A DNA stretch of 64,000 bases from Armatimonadota bacterium (GCA_013178155.1 JABLXH010000030.1:1-64000); one strand, 5' to 3'. Positions 34,100-43,563 are shown, counted from the stretch's first letter. The notes: generated by a model not told the origin, from the letters alone. Made by a program: numbers and translations.

Positions 34100-35782
34100 C
34101 TAACCTGCCCGCTGCTTGATGTCCAGGAGCCGCTTCATCACGTCCGACAGGTCGTCTCGCGTGCCGGCGACCCCGAAGCTGTCGTGCAGGCGCTTATAAA
34201 GCGCGTAGAGCTCGGCGTAGACCGCGTGGGCCGCCGGGTTGGGCTTGTAGCTGACTGGCTTGACACCCGTCATCGCGGCCTGGGCCGACTCCGCATCGGC
34301 ATAGCCACCCGCCTCGGGTCCGGCAACGACCGCCCCGAAAATGCACGACCCCAGGGCGCACGTCTGTACCGCCCGCGACACGAAGAGCTCCTGCCCGGTC
34401 ACATCGGCATAGACCTGCATGAAGAAGGGGTTCTTCTCAGCGATGCCACCGCAGCAGACGATGCGCTCGATGGGTACGCCGTATTCGCGCAGGCGGTTGT
34501 GGATGGTCAGGGCGCCGAAGGCCGTGGCCTCGATGAGCGCCCGGTAGATCTCGGCGCGACTGGTGTGCAGCGTCTGCCCCAGCAGGAGCCCGGTGAGACG
34601 TGCGTCTACCAGAATAGTGCGATTGCCGTTATTCCAGTCCAGGGCCAGCAGTCCGCTCTGGCCAGGCTTCAGGGCCGCCGCCTTGGCCGTCAGGACCTCA
34701 TGCAGGCTCGCGTCGCCCTCGCAGACCTCACTGACAAACCAGTTGAAGATGTCGCCCACCGCTGACTGCCCGGCCTCGATGCCGTAGTAACCCGGCAGCA
34801 CGGAGCCGTCCACTATGCCACAGACGCCCGGGATGTCCAGCGGCTCCCCTGTCTTCGCGGCCACAGTGATGTCGCAGGTGGAGGTCCCCAGGATTTTCAC
34901 CAGCGTCCCCACGCCCACGCCCGAGGCCACGCCGCCGTAATGGGCGTCGAAGGCCCCGACCGCCACGGGAATCCCCGCCGGCAGGCCGGTCTTCTCCGCC
35001 CATTCGGGGCAGAGTCTCCCGGCGCAGACATCGGAGGCGTGGGCCTGCCTGTAGAGCCGTCCGCGCAGGTCGGCCAGTTGTGGGTCCAGCAGCGCCAGAA
35101 ACTCGGCGTCGGGCAGGCCGCCCCACTCCTCGCAATACATGGCCTTGTGCCCGGCGGCGCAGACGCTGCGCTTGAGTGTCGCGGGGTTCGTGTCACCCAC
35201 CAGCACAGCGGGGATGTAGTCACAGAACTCCACCCAGCTATGGGCCGCCGCGAAGACCTCGGGGGCGACGTTGCGACAGTGCCAGATCTTGGACCAGAAC
35301 CATTCAGAGCTGTACGTTCCCCCCGACTTGGCAAGATACTGGGGGCGATGCTCGGCAGCCAGTTCCGTGATCCGCTCCGCCTCGGCCATGGACGAATGGT
35401 CCTTCCACAGCCAGGCCATGGCGTCCGGATTGTCGGCAAACTCGGGCTTCAGGGCCAGCGGCGTGCCCGCGGCATCCACCGGAATCGGCGTGGAGCCGGT
35501 AGTATCCACGCCGACGCCGATGACCTGCTCAGGCGCGAAGCCAGGCACGGATGCAGCCTTCGCCAGGGCCTCCCGCACACATGCCACCAGGCCCTCGTGG
35601 TAATCGGCAGGATGTTGGCGAGCGACGTGCGGGTTGTTCGGGTCGCCGATGACGCCGGCCTCGCCGCGCTGGTAGTCAGCCACGGCCGTGGCGACCTCCT
35701 CGCCGGTCGCCACGTTAGCGATCAACGCACGCACCGAGTTGGTGCCGAAATCCAGGCCGATGGTATAGCGTTCACTAGCCAA
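34100..35782 (-). CDS. araB: Ribulokinase
   Basis: The protein has 560 residues, the usual AraB length. The start is TTG 35782: GGAGG lies 7 bases upstream and the reading begins LASERYTIGLDFGTNSVRALI, the ATPase phosphate-1 loop of FGGY kinases; the frame upstream is not conserved in character. AraB-type motifs are GDPNNPHVARQHPADYHEGL, VIGVGVDTTGSTPIPVD, AVGAFDAHYGGVASGVGVGTLVKILGTSTCDITV (the catalytic Asp in FDAH) and CCGGIAEKNPFFMQVYADVTG near the C terminus. It phosphorylates L-ribulose (and D-ribulose) with ATP. No araA or araD is in the window. It lies 93 bases after an SGNH hydrolase gene on the same strand, consistent with use of arabinose released from arabinosylated glycans (inference). 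Confidence 0.9.
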   Translation of the reverse strand: MASERYTIGLDFGTNSVRALIANVATGEEVATAVADYQRGEAGVIGDPNNPHVARQHPADYHEGLVACVREALAKAASVPGFAPEQVIGVGVDTTGSTPIPVDAAGTPLALKPEFADNPDAMAWLWKDHSSMAEAERITELAAEHRPQYLAKSGGTYSSEWFWSKIWHCRNVAPEVFAAAHSWVEFCDYIPAVLVGDTNPATLKRSVCAAGHKAMYCEEWGGLPDAEFLALLDPQLADLRGRLYRQAHASDVCAGRLCPEWAEKTGLPAGIPVAVGAFDAHYGGVASGVGVGTLVKILGTSTCDITVAAKTGEPLDIPGVCGIVDGSVLPGYYGIEAGQSAVGDIFNWFVSEVCEGDASLHEVLTAKAAALKPGQSGLLALDWNNGNRTILVDARLTGLLLGQTLHTSRAEIYRALIEATAFGALTIHNRLREYGVPIERIVCCGGIAEKNPFFMQVYADVTGQELFVSRAVQTCALGSCIFGAVVAGPEAGGYADAESAQAAMTGVKPVSYKPNPAAHAVYAELYALYKRLHDSFGVAGTRDDLSDVMKRLLDIKQRAG

Positions 35783-35875
35783 GGGGATACCTCCCTCCGC
35801 GAGTCGGGTGCGGGGCACATCGCAAGAGCGCGCGAGGTGATTTCGCTGGGGTCTGAACGGAGACCTGCCGACCGG

Positions 35876-37159
35876 CTACTCCACAACGTCGCCGATCAGC
35901 ATCAGGCTGCCAACGCGCAGAACCGTGCCGTCATACTTCGCCGGGTCGAAGCCGGGCTTGGTCCTCTCCACGTCGGTGACGCTACGGCGGTCTGGCTGCT
36001 CGGGATGGACCTCGACCGTCAGTTCGTGGACCGTGTCTGCCAGCCCGTCAGCGATGGGCAGTGTGGCCAGGCGGTGGTAGCTGCAGAAGCTGTCGAAGCG
36101 CGGTACCGGGCCAGTGGTCTTGCCATCCAGCGTCACCATGACTTGCGCGCCGTCGGGGCCGAGGATGTCGTAGAGCTGGATAGCTGTGCCCCGGAAGCGC
36201 ACGTGGAGTCTTTCACCTGGCCGGTCAGCCTGCCACATCTCGGGCATGCGGTCGGCGAAGGCGCGCGCCACGCCATCGGTCGCGTCCAGCTTGCGCCAGC
36301 CGGGGCTCAGCATGGCTGGCTGCAAGGGGACCAGCTTCGCGCCCTCCCAGTTGTCCGCAATGAAGGGCGGCTTCAGGTCATGGGGGGCGGGCGCCGCCAC
36401 CGTCGCCATCTGCTCCAGCGCCTCGGCGATGAGGTCCGCGTAGACCCGGTGGGCCTCGTCCAGGGGATGGACCCCATCATCGGAGAACTTGATGATCCCG
36501 GCGGGCACCGGCAGCGGCTGGCCTTGGGCGTCCCGCCCGGGGACATAGACCAGTCTCCCCGCTTCGGCGAGCTGCACGGTCTTCAGGGCGACGTTGACCG
36601 AGGGCAGGCCATAGTACTCGGCGATCATCTCATCAGCCGAGGCAGCCGGGGGACAGAAGCCCTGCCGGAGGTCGGTCTCGTACCCGACCCGGAAGGTGTA
36701 GATGAAGCAGAAGTCAATGCTCGGGTCCTGTCTCCACGCCTGGCGCAGGAAGCCGTCAAAGGCGCGCCAGATGCGCTCGGGCGGGGCTCCGCCGTCGTTG
36801 ACCGAGAACTCGACGAACACCAGGTCGGGCTGGTGGGCCAGCACGTCTTGTTGGAAGCGGTACACGCCGAGGTCTGAGCCCGTGCCGCCGATGGCCGCGT
36901 TGATTTCGACCACCTTGGCCTGAGGGTACTTGCTCTGCAGCCACTGCAGCGTCTTGACGCGCCAGCCGGCGGCAGCCGTGATGCTGCCGCCAAAGTAGGC
37001 CACCCGCACCTCGCCGCCCTGACGCAGCTTCGTCAGGGCATTGCCCAGACCGTTCCGAGCCTGGACGAGTCGCGCCGGCTGGGGTGCATACAGGGGCTGT
37101 CCGAAGACGCTGGCTGCACCCATCATTGCCATCGCAATTGCCGGGGTCACTCGGTACAT
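35876..37159 (-). CDS. Secreted SGNH/GDSL-type hydrolase (esterase/deacetylase-like)
   Basis: The protein has 427 residues with a signal peptide (MYRVTPAIAMAMMGAASVFGQ). Residues ~50-265 hold the SGNH core: block I YFGGSIT (nucleophile Ser), block II NAAIGGTGSD (Gly oxyanion hole), block III VFVEFSVND (Asn) and block V SDDGVHPLDEAH (Asp and His). All four catalytic/oxyanion residues are present, so it should be active, most likely removing acyl groups from polysaccharides outside the cell. Residues ~270-427 form a second, beta-rich domain (RLHVRFRGTAIQLYDILGPDGAQVMVTLDGK), a carbohydrate-esterase-2-like jelly-roll, attached C-terminally. Ribosome site is weak. A hairpin at 37183-37200 separates it from the sensor kinase gene. 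Confidence 0.85.
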   Translation of the reverse strand: MYRVTPAIAMAMMGAASVFGQPLYAPQPARLVQARNGLGNALTKLRQGGEVRVAYFGGSITAAAGWRVKTLQWLQSKYPQAKVVEINAAIGGTGSDLGVYRFQQDVLAHQPDLVFVEFSVNDGGAPPERIWRAFDGFLRQAWRQDPSIDFCFIYTFRVGYETDLRQGFCPPAASADEMIAEYYGLPSVNVALKTVQLAEAGRLVYVPGRDAQGQPLPVPAGIIKFSDDGVHPLDEAHRVYADLIAEALEQMATVAAPAPHDLKPPFIADNWEGAKLVPLQPAMLSPGWRKLDATDGVARAFADRMPEMWQADRPGERLHVRFRGTAIQLYDILGPDGAQVMVTLDGKTTGPVPRFDSFCSYHRLATLPIADGLADTVHELTVEVHPEQPDRRSVTDVERTKPGFDPAKYDGTVLRVGSLMLIGDVVE

Positions 37160-37182
37160 GGGGTGTTGGTTGCCGCCCGTGA

Positions 37183-37200
37183 GGTCTGCCCTGACAGACC
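37183..37200. terminator. Short stem-loop between sensor kinase and SGNH hydrolase genes
   Basis: GGTCTG (37183-37188) and CAGACC (37195-37200) pair perfectly around CCCTGA. There is no T-run, so it is a weak terminator or a processing site. Confidence 0.45.
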
Positions 37201-37224
37201 GGCCTGGATAGCCGCCGGGAAATG

Positions 37225-39690
37225 CTAACCGGCTGCCACTGCGGCCTCGGCCCTGGCCAAGGCCTCGCGGATCTGGTCCCGGGTGAACGGCTTCTGCAGT
37301 ACGGCCACAAAGCCGTGAAAGTCACTGACATCAACATCCCAGCCGGTGATGAGCACACACTGGATGTGCGGCTGGAGCGTGCGGGCCCGCTCAGCCAGAT
37401 CGGGCCCGGAGATGTGCTCCATCCCGTAGTCGGTGACGAGCACGTCGAAATGGTTGTGCTGCAGTTGCTGTATCGCCTCTTCGCCTGTGGACGCCACGGT
37501 GGCCTCGTGGCCCAGGCGGTTCATTGCACGTGACATGTAGTCGCGGATGTCGTCCATGTCATCCACGATGAGGACCTTCATCTTGTCCATTGGCTTTTCC
37601 TCGTCTCTGGCGATAGCCGGTTGGTCGTCCAGCTCCCGGGCTGCTGGCAGAGTGATGCGAAAGGTGGTGCCGACGCCGAGCTCCGACTCGACCTCGATGG
37701 TACCGCCATGTCTGAGTATGATACCACGGATCACGGCCAGGCCCAGCCCCGAGTTGTCGGCCCCTTTGGTACTGAAGAAGGGCTGGAAGATCTGGGCCTG
37801 CGTCTCCTCCGACATGCCGATGCCGTTGTCGCTGACACAGAACTCCACCGTGTCCTCGGTAGCGCTGCCCGTGACCCGGATGGTGCCTCCCTCGGGCATG
37901 GCCTCACAAGCGTTGACAATCAGGTTGGTGAGGACGTTCCCCATCTCACCGGAACTGGCATGGACCTTGATGCGTTCCGGAACCTCGTTGATCACGTTGA
38001 TGACGAGGCCCTGGCGTTGGGCGGCATCGCGCCAGCGCGGCCGCAGGGTGAAGATCACGTCCTCCGTCAACTGGCGCAGGTCAAAGTCCTGACGGTCCAG
38101 TTCGGTGCGGGCTTGTGCGAAGCGCTGGATGCGGCGAACGGTCTCGGCGCCACGCTTGGCGGCGGACATGATCGCCTCCAGCGACCGCTCCTTCTCGGGG
38201 TCCGTCTCGTCCATGAGCATGAGGTCCGCCGGTCCCACGATGCCGGCCAGCATGTTGTTCAGATCGTGGGCGACTCCGCCGGCGATCTCGCCCAGCGACC
38301 GCAGACGCTCGGTGACTGTGGCTTGGCGCTCCAGCAGGCGCTGCTGCGTCACGTCCAGGCCGATGACCACGTAACCGGTGATCGCCCCGTCAGGCCCGGA
38401 CTCCGCTACCCAACGCCAGGCAATGATCAGGTCGTCGCCGGCACGGTTCTGCCAGGTTGTCTCCGCCTCGCCCCGGCGCTGGGTACGCATGGCCTGGACC
38501 ATCTGGGCTGTTTCTTCCATCCGTTCAGCCGCAGTGAACTGCTCCCAGAACGGGCGCCCCTTGAGCTCCTCCAGGCTGTAACCCGTCAGCTCCTCTCCGG
38601 TTGAGTTGATGAGAACTACTCTCGCCTCGGCATCCAGCACCATGATGATGGCGTCGGCCGTGCTGATGATGTTGTCTGAGAAGTCGCGCTCCCGACGCAC
38701 CTGCATCTGGGCCTCCACCAGTTCGGTGACATCCAGCAGATTGGCTACCACCGCCGGCTTGCCCCAGTACTCGGCCTCGGCCACGGCCACCTGGCACCAG
38801 CGCGGTTGCCCCTTGAGTGGGCGGAAGAGCAGTTGTTCCGGCGCTACCATGCCCCGGACCAGGGAGCGGCGTCGTGCCAGTTGAACCTGAAGGGCCTGTC
38901 TGGCCTCTTCGTCGAAGAAGTCCCAGAGCGAAAGCCCAAACACGTCTCCCCGCGGCGCGTGAACCATCTCCACGAAGTGTGGGTTGGCGTACACCAGATG
39001 GCCGTCCTGCTGGATCACGATGCCGGTGGCGGAGCTCTCTCCCAGGGCACGGAACTGTTCTTCGCGCTCGCGCAAATCGGCGCGGGCACGTTCCGCACTG
39101 ATCAGCATCTGGTCGGCCTTGCGCAGCGCCTCGCGCATCTGGGTCAGCGTTACGTGTAGCAGCGTGAACACCAGCGCATAGAGCAGCAGGCAGGCGCTGG
39201 CCACCAGAGGCACAGTGTTATCAGCGGGGTCGCCAGGGAACGTCCAGTAAGCCACCGCGAACATCACGGTGGCTCCTCCGGCCACGCCGACGGCCGGCCA
39301 ACTGCCCAGCAGCACCTGGCTCATCACGATCGGCACCAGGTACAGCGGCGCGAGGACCCCAAAGTACACCGCGGGGCTGATGAGGGCAGTGAGAGCCGCC
39401 TTGACGGCCAGCGAGCCGATCAGCAGCCACGCGGCCCACGTGTACTGGCCACGCTGGACCACGATGGCCGCGGCCCAGGCCCCAAGGCCACAGACCACCG
39501 AGAGGTATGCATCCGCCAGCAGCAACAGCCGATCGTCGCGGCCCTGTGCCGCGCTCGCCAACTCAAACACCGCCACCAGTACCATGACCAGCGAGAAGGT
39601 GGAAGCAACGACGCGCAACATCGGGCTGCGACGGTCGGTGCTCTCCGACCGGTGGTTCGGGGGTGTACTCCCGGATGCGCTCGATCTCAT
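37225..39690 (-). CDS. Membrane PAS sensor histidine kinase with C-terminal receiver domain
   Basis: The protein has 821 residues from ATG 39690 (GGGGAG about 11 bases upstream; M at ~39621 is an alternative). Residues ~25-170 carry six hydrophobic helices. Then come a coiled-coil linker (LRKADQMLISAERARADLREREEQF), PAS 1 (~190-310, FRALGESSATGIVIQQDG), PAS 2 (~320-440, IISTADAIIMVLDAEARVVLINSTGEELTGYS), HisKA with phospho-acceptor SLGEIAGGVAHDLNN (~460), and HATPase with N-box NLIVNACEAM, G1 DNGIGM, F-box FFSTKG and G2 GLGLAV. Residues ~700-821 are a receiver (LIVDDMDD, VLVTDYGM with phospho-Asp, LQKPF). No DNA-binding regulator is next to it. An internal ATG at 37590 with GAGG 8 bases upstream could also yield the receiver alone. 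Confidence 0.87.
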   Translation of the reverse strand: MRSSASGSTPPNHRSESTDRRSPMLRVVASTFSLVMVLVAVFELASAAQGRDDRLLLLADAYLSVVCGLGAWAAAIVVQRGQYTWAAWLLIGSLAVKAALTALISPAVYFGVLAPLYLVPIVMSQVLLGSWPAVGVAGGATVMFAVAYWTFPGDPADNTVPLVASACLLLYALVFTLLHVTLTQMREALRKADQMLISAERARADLREREEQFRALGESSATGIVIQQDGHLVYANPHFVEMVHAPRGDVFGLSLWDFFDEEARQALQVQLARRRSLVRGMVAPEQLLFRPLKGQPRWCQVAVAEAEYWGKPAVVANLLDVTELVEAQMQVRRERDFSDNIISTADAIIMVLDAEARVVLINSTGEELTGYSLEELKGRPFWEQFTAAERMEETAQMVQAMRTQRRGEAETTWQNRAGDDLIIAWRWVAESGPDGAITGYVVIGLDVTQQRLLERQATVTERLRSLGEIAGGVAHDLNNMLAGIVGPADLMLMDETDPEKERSLEAIMSAAKRGAETVRRIQRFAQARTELDRQDFDLRQLTEDVIFTLRPRWRDAAQRQGLVINVINEVPERIKVHASSGEMGNVLTNLIVNACEAMPEGGTIRVTGSATEDTVEFCVSDNGIGMSEETQAQIFQPFFSTKGADNSGLGLAVIRGIILRHGGTIEVESELGVGTTFRITLPAARELDDQPAIARDEEKPMDKMKVLIVDDMDDIRDYMSRAMNRLGHEATVASTGEEAIQQLQHNHFDVLVTDYGMEHISGPDLAERARTLQPHIQCVLITGWDVDVSDFHGFVAVLQKPFTRDQIREALARAEAAVAAG

Positions 39691-40398
39691 GTTTCCAGAA
39701 TCTCCCCGCATGCACGCCGGTGGCTTGCCGCCACCCACCCCCGGGGGCAGTGTGTGACCCGCGCGGTCAGCGGTCTCGTCCACAGAGCTGGCACCTCTGT
39801 AGCTGACCCGCGCCAGAGCTGTCTTGCCGTGTCCGGCCCGATCAGAAGCCGGCGTCAGCGAACACGAGACGCTCAGCGGCTTCGGCTCTAGCAGCCGTCG
39901 CGGCGCGTTCCCGTGGACTGTCCGCCCGCCTGCGCCATCTTCACGACCCGAGCATCCTACCCGCCTGTCCCGTCCCCGACAGACCCAGGAAGGCGGCTGA
40001 TTGCCTCCCTGACATGATACCCGGTTAGGGACCTGAGTCAACAGACAGGCGCAACTTGGCCCTCAGAGTTGCTCAAGAGTTGGCAGGTTATCCGGCGCCA
40101 GCCGGCCATTTGGGCAGCGATGGGGAGATCTGATGCTCCAAAGGGCCGCTCAGGCCTCTCATGCGCGTCATTGGAATGATAACAAGGCTATACAATACAC
40201 TCACGATCAGCTCAAGCCCCCGCCCTACCGCAACGAAGCCTTGGCCGCAACCGTGACGGCGTTCGTCGCGGTCTTGGAGGTCTGGCAGGGCACCCGGCGA
40301 AATCCGGGGTAGCGTCAGAGGAGGTCTGCTGTGTGACCGCTCATCGCTGCTCCCTGGCGCGGGCGCAACGGTCGATACTCCACAGGAGGTGCAGCTCC
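39691..40398. other. Divergent intergenic region, about 700 bases
   Basis: The region lies between the leftward sensor kinase and the rightward DUF6785-type gene. It holds a good leftward promoter (40014-40041), an AT-richer patch near 40160-40200 (TTGGAA and TACAAT, but with only 14 bases between them, so not a convincing promoter) and two strong ribosome sites before the membrane-protein start. The leftward frame stays open from 39690 to 40041, but it carries no recognisable domain and its upper end overlaps the promoter, so I treat it as leader. Confidence 0.45.
40014..40041 (-). promoter_or_regulatory. Sigma70-type promoter for the sensor kinase
   Basis: Read leftward: -35 TTGACT (40041-40036), a 16-base spacer and -10 TATCAT (40019-40014). 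Predicted start is near 40007, which leaves a leader of more than 300 bases before the chosen ATG 39690. Confidence 0.6.
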
Positions 40399-42555
40399 TT
40401 GCCGATGAGCGATGTCTCTGCCCGTGATGCGCTACAACTGCCCGATGGGCAGAGGGCAGGTGTCGCTGTCCCCTCGTTGCCGGCCGCTACCTGCCGCGCG
40501 CTCCTTACCGCCTTCATCCTCGCCCTGCTCATCGCTGCCTGGAACAAGCAAGCCGAGCTGGTGACTCTGACCAGCCAGATTACCGAAAGCACGCCGGCCA
40601 TCGCCGCCGTCCTGGTGCTTTTCCTGATGTTGGGGGCCGGTGGCGCGGTGGGTCGCCTGACCCAGGCTGCGTCCTTGAGGGAACACCCGTCGCGTCTGGC
40701 CCAGTGGGCACGCCACCTGGTGTTCACGCGGGGCGAGATGCTTGTCGTGTTCTACTTCCTGGCCATCGTCTGCTCCATGCCCGGGGTTGGTCTCTTCCGC
40801 ACCTTCATGCCATGTCTGTCGGTGGTCCAGTACTTTGGGATGCCCTCCAACCATCTGGCAGAAATGGCCCAGGACATTCCCTGGCAATGGGCACCCAACG
40901 ATCCGGAGGTCATGCGCGTATTCTGGGAGGGAGGCGACCGCGCCGTTCCCACTCTGGGGGTTGAGGGGGTTCCCCTGCTGGGCCCCCTGCTGGAGGGCGC
41001 CTTTCACTTCCTGGCTGCGCCGGCCATCATTGACTGGCGGCACTGGCTGGTGCCCTTCCTGGTCTGGAGCTTCTACCTCAGTGCCTACTTCGTGACAGCC
41101 TTCTGCCTCATCACCCTCTTCCGCCGCCATTGGGAGGAGGACGAGAGGCTCAGCTACCCGGTCTCCAGCCTGGCCGTGGAGATGATTCGGCCCGAGGGCA
41201 GCTTGCTGTCGGGCCAAAGCTTCTTCCGCGATCCCGTCGTCTGGACGGGCTTCAGCCTGGCGGTCATCTACAACGTAACCAATGCGATCAAAGTCTGGAA
41301 TCCGTCGGTCCCCGCCCTTGGCATCCATTACCCGCTGGGGCAGTTCTTCACCGAGTCGCCCTGGGACACCATGCAGGGCTTTGCCATCTTCTACAAACCG
41401 GAGCTGCTCGGTCTGGGTTACCTGGTGCCGATGGATGTGCTGTTCTCGATCTGGTTCTTCACAGTCTTCATGTGGATCGTGCGACCGGTGGCCAAGATTG
41501 TCGGTTACCAGCCCTCCGGCTTCCCCTTCATGACCAACCAGGGGGTGGGGGCCTTTCTGCTCCTGGGCGTCTACTTCATCTGGTCAGCCCGGGGCCGGCT
41601 GCAGGAGGTGGCCCGCAAAGCGTTTGCCGGTGACCAGGCGGTGGATGATAGTCAGGAACCGCTGAGTTACCGCTTCTCGGCGCTGACTGTTCTGCTCGGC
41701 TTGGCCGTCATTTTCGGCATGCCCATCGCCTTTGGCGTGGTGACCTGGCACGCGGTGATGTACTTCACGATCATGATGCTGACGCTCATCGTGTACTGCC
41801 ACAACCGGGCGGAGATGGGCTTCCCGGTGGTCTGGGGATACCCGCTCTACAAGCAGCGCGAGACCATGATCAACCTGCTGGGCAGCGCGGCCTTCATGCC
41901 GGGAGGGAGCACCAAGTCCCTGACGCTGCTGAGCATGTTTGGCTGGCTGCAACGCACCGTCAACCAGGCCATTACCAGCACCGGTGTCGAGGGCTACGTA
42001 GCGGCCAGCAAGCTCGGCGAGAGCCGGCGGGTGCTGGCAAAGGTCGTCGTCGGCGCGCTGGTCTTCGGCCTGGTCCTGGCCTTCCTGGTCAACCTCTCGG
42101 CCTACTATGAATACGGCGGGCTCGTGCTTTCCAGCGCCGGCGGCAACGAGGGGGGACAGATGACCCAGGAGGTCCTGGGGCAGTTCACTCCCATCTCCCA
42201 GTGGGTGGACACCCCTGAGGGCCCTAACCGGCTCAAGACCGGCTATACGGTCTTTGGGGCGATACTGGCCCTGGCCATGGTCATCGGACGCCGCGCCTGG
42301 GTCCGCTTCCCCTTCCACCCGGGCGGCTACGCGCTGGCGCTATGCCACGAGGGACCCTACATGTGGTTTGCGGCCTTCCTGATCTGGGGTGTGAAATGGG
42401 CCACCCTGCACCTCGGGGGAGTGAAGGCCTACCGTCGCATCGCGCCCGGCTTCCTGGCCTTCACACTGGGTCACTTCTTCTCGGTCGGGGTCTGGAGCCT
42501 GATCGGCCTGTACGCCGGGGAGTTCGTGCGACGGTATACCGTCTGGTTCATCTGA
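40399..42555 (+). CDS. DUF6785-like polytopic membrane protein
   Basis: The protein has 718 residues and roughly 14-16 hydrophobic helices. The start is ambiguous: TTG 40399 has AGGAGGT 8 bases upstream and ATG 40405 follows two codons later, while GTG 40333 also has GAGGAGGT 7 bases upstream and would add 22 Arg/Cys-rich residues; I prefer 40399 because MSDVSARDA looks like a natural start. Family-like features are the EEDERLSYPVSSLAVEMIRPEG loop after the sixth helix, VWNPSVPALGIHYPLGQFFTESPWD, and the C-terminal GGYALALCHEGPYMWFAAFLIWGVKW. These resemble the oligopeptide-transporter-like DUF6784/DUF6785 proteins of Armatimonadota and Lentisphaerae-type genomes. A transporter role is inferred from topology only. 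Confidence 0.8.
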   Translation: MPMSDVSARDALQLPDGQRAGVAVPSLPAATCRALLTAFILALLIAAWNKQAELVTLTSQITESTPAIAAVLVLFLMLGAGGAVGRLTQAASLREHPSRLAQWARHLVFTRGEMLVVFYFLAIVCSMPGVGLFRTFMPCLSVVQYFGMPSNHLAEMAQDIPWQWAPNDPEVMRVFWEGGDRAVPTLGVEGVPLLGPLLEGAFHFLAAPAIIDWRHWLVPFLVWSFYLSAYFVTAFCLITLFRRHWEEDERLSYPVSSLAVEMIRPEGSLLSGQSFFRDPVVWTGFSLAVIYNVTNAIKVWNPSVPALGIHYPLGQFFTESPWDTMQGFAIFYKPELLGLGYLVPMDVLFSIWFFTVFMWIVRPVAKIVGYQPSGFPFMTNQGVGAFLLLGVYFIWSARGRLQEVARKAFAGDQAVDDSQEPLSYRFSALTVLLGLAVIFGMPIAFGVVTWHAVMYFTIMMLTLIVYCHNRAEMGFPVVWGYPLYKQRETMINLLGSAAFMPGGSTKSLTLLSMFGWLQRTVNQAITSTGVEGYVAASKLGESRRVLAKVVVGALVFGLVLAFLVNLSAYYEYGGLVLSSAGGNEGGQMTQEVLGQFTPISQWVDTPEGPNRLKTGYTVFGAILALAMVIGRRAWVRFPFHPGGYALALCHEGPYMWFAAFLIWGVKWATLHLGGVKAYRRIAPGFLAFTLGHFFSVGVWSLIGLYAGEFVRRYTVWFI

Positions 42556-42568
42556 GCGCGCCACCTCC

Positions 42569-42603
42569 CCCCGCCCCCCTCGGTGGCGTGGAGGGGAGCG
42601 GGG
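42569..42603. terminator. Bidirectional terminator-like hairpin
   Basis: CCCCGCCCCCCTC (42569-42581) pairs with GAGGGGAGCGGGG (42591-42603) with one mismatch, between the convergent DUF6785-like and nucleoside hydrolase genes. An alternative CGCCACC/GGTGGCG pairing overlaps it. Confidence 0.75.
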
Positions 42604-42615
42604 GACTGCCTCCGT

Positions 42616-43563
42616 CTAAAGGGAATCCACCATCAGGTCCTCTATCGCCTGCGCCAAGGTGGCGTCGTCCACAGCCGGAGTCAGGTGGCAGTGCTGCGGC
42701 GTGGCTCCCGCCGCTGGCACCCACTCGTGGTCACCGGTAGCCTTGTCAAAGCGGCAGCGGTACCCCCAGCGCTCCCTGAACATCCCGTCCGCTCCGCGCA
42801 CGGCATAGAGTGCCGCCAACTGATCCCAGCTTGATCGGCTTCCACTCGGAGCCCCAAGCCAGATCTGGTAGGCCCGGCGCAGCGGATGGTCCTCCGGCGC
42901 GGCGCCGATGAAGCGGGCGCCGGTCAGCACCGTTTCCCCCCATTCGCTGACCACCACCGGGGTCGGCCAGCGCTCGAGCACGAGGTGCGTCGCCGGGCGG
43001 TCCATGGCCCAGTTGAAGACGTCGCGCCCGCGCGGGAAGCTGCCGATGGCCATGGTCACTAGCCGGGCCACCTTCCGCGTTACCAGTTCCTGGCCCGGCA
43101 AGGGGCTGTGCTCATCGGGTCCGGACTGCAGAAGCTGGGCCAGGGCCGTAAGCATCCCGATGGCGCAGATGGTCACGCTCCCATCGGGTTGCTCTGCCAG
43201 GAGGCGCCGGTAGAGCGCCACAGCCTCCTCGGGCCGTACGGTTCCGTGCGCCGCCTCCCACGAACGCCCGATGTCCTCATTGTAGACATGCACCGCGCCC
43301 TGCGCCCGAGCGGCGCGGTACGCGGCATGGGCAGGGTTGGTCTCCCAGTCCGGTACCGCAACCAGCCCCACCGGTATGTCCGCGCGGCCATACCAGGCGT
43401 TAGCAGCATGCACACACGCCGCACACCAATGCACCGGCACACTGCAGACGACGCCGAGCAGCTCCACCTCGCCTCGGCGCATCAGCCCATGCAACATGGC
43501 GAGGGTCCCGGCGTCGTCGCAGTCCGTATCAATGTCGGTGTCGAGTATGAGCCGGCAATCCAC
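42616..43563 (-). CDS. Inosine-uridine-type nucleoside hydrolase
   Basis: The protein has 315 residues from GTG 43563 with AGGAGGGG about 10 bases upstream. The N terminus ILDTDIDTDCDDAGTLAML is the Ca2+-binding Asp cluster of nucleoside hydrolases, in the longer D-T-D-x-x-x-D-x-D-D form seen in a subfamily, with Asp where most members have Gly. LLGVVCSVP and VTICAIGMLTALAQLL (ribose-binding strand) follow, then MAIGSFPRGRDVFNWAMDRPATHLVL, where the N of FNW corresponds to the family's ribose-contacting Asn. It would cleave the N-glycosidic bond of a ribonucleoside. It lies 25 bases downstream of an unknown secreted protein gene. Confidence 0.85.
   Translation of the reverse strand: MDCRLILDTDIDTDCDDAGTLAMLHGLMRRGEVELLGVVCSVPVHWCAACVHAANAWYGRADIPVGLVAVPDWETNPAHAAYRAARAQGAVHVYNEDIGRSWEAAHGTVRPEEAVALYRRLLAEQPDGSVTICAIGMLTALAQLLQSGPDEHSPLPGQELVTRKVARLVTMAIGSFPRGRDVFNWAMDRPATHLVLERWPTPVVVSEWGETVLTGARFIGAAPEDHPLRRAYQIWLGAPSGSRSSWDQLAALYAVRGADGMFRERWGYRCRFDKATGDHEWVPAAGATPQHCHLTPAVDDATLAQAIEDLMVDSL

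Noticed and set aside
39691-40041. Extension of the sensor kinase to a start at 40041
   Set aside because: The added ~117 residues are low-complexity Arg/Gly sequence, there is no ribosome site at 40041, and the upper end overlaps the -35 element of the predicted promoter.
40171-40196. A rightward promoter for the DUF6785-like gene (TTGGAA and TACAAT)
   Set aside because: The spacer is only 14 bases, outside the usual 16-18, so I did not list it as a promoter.
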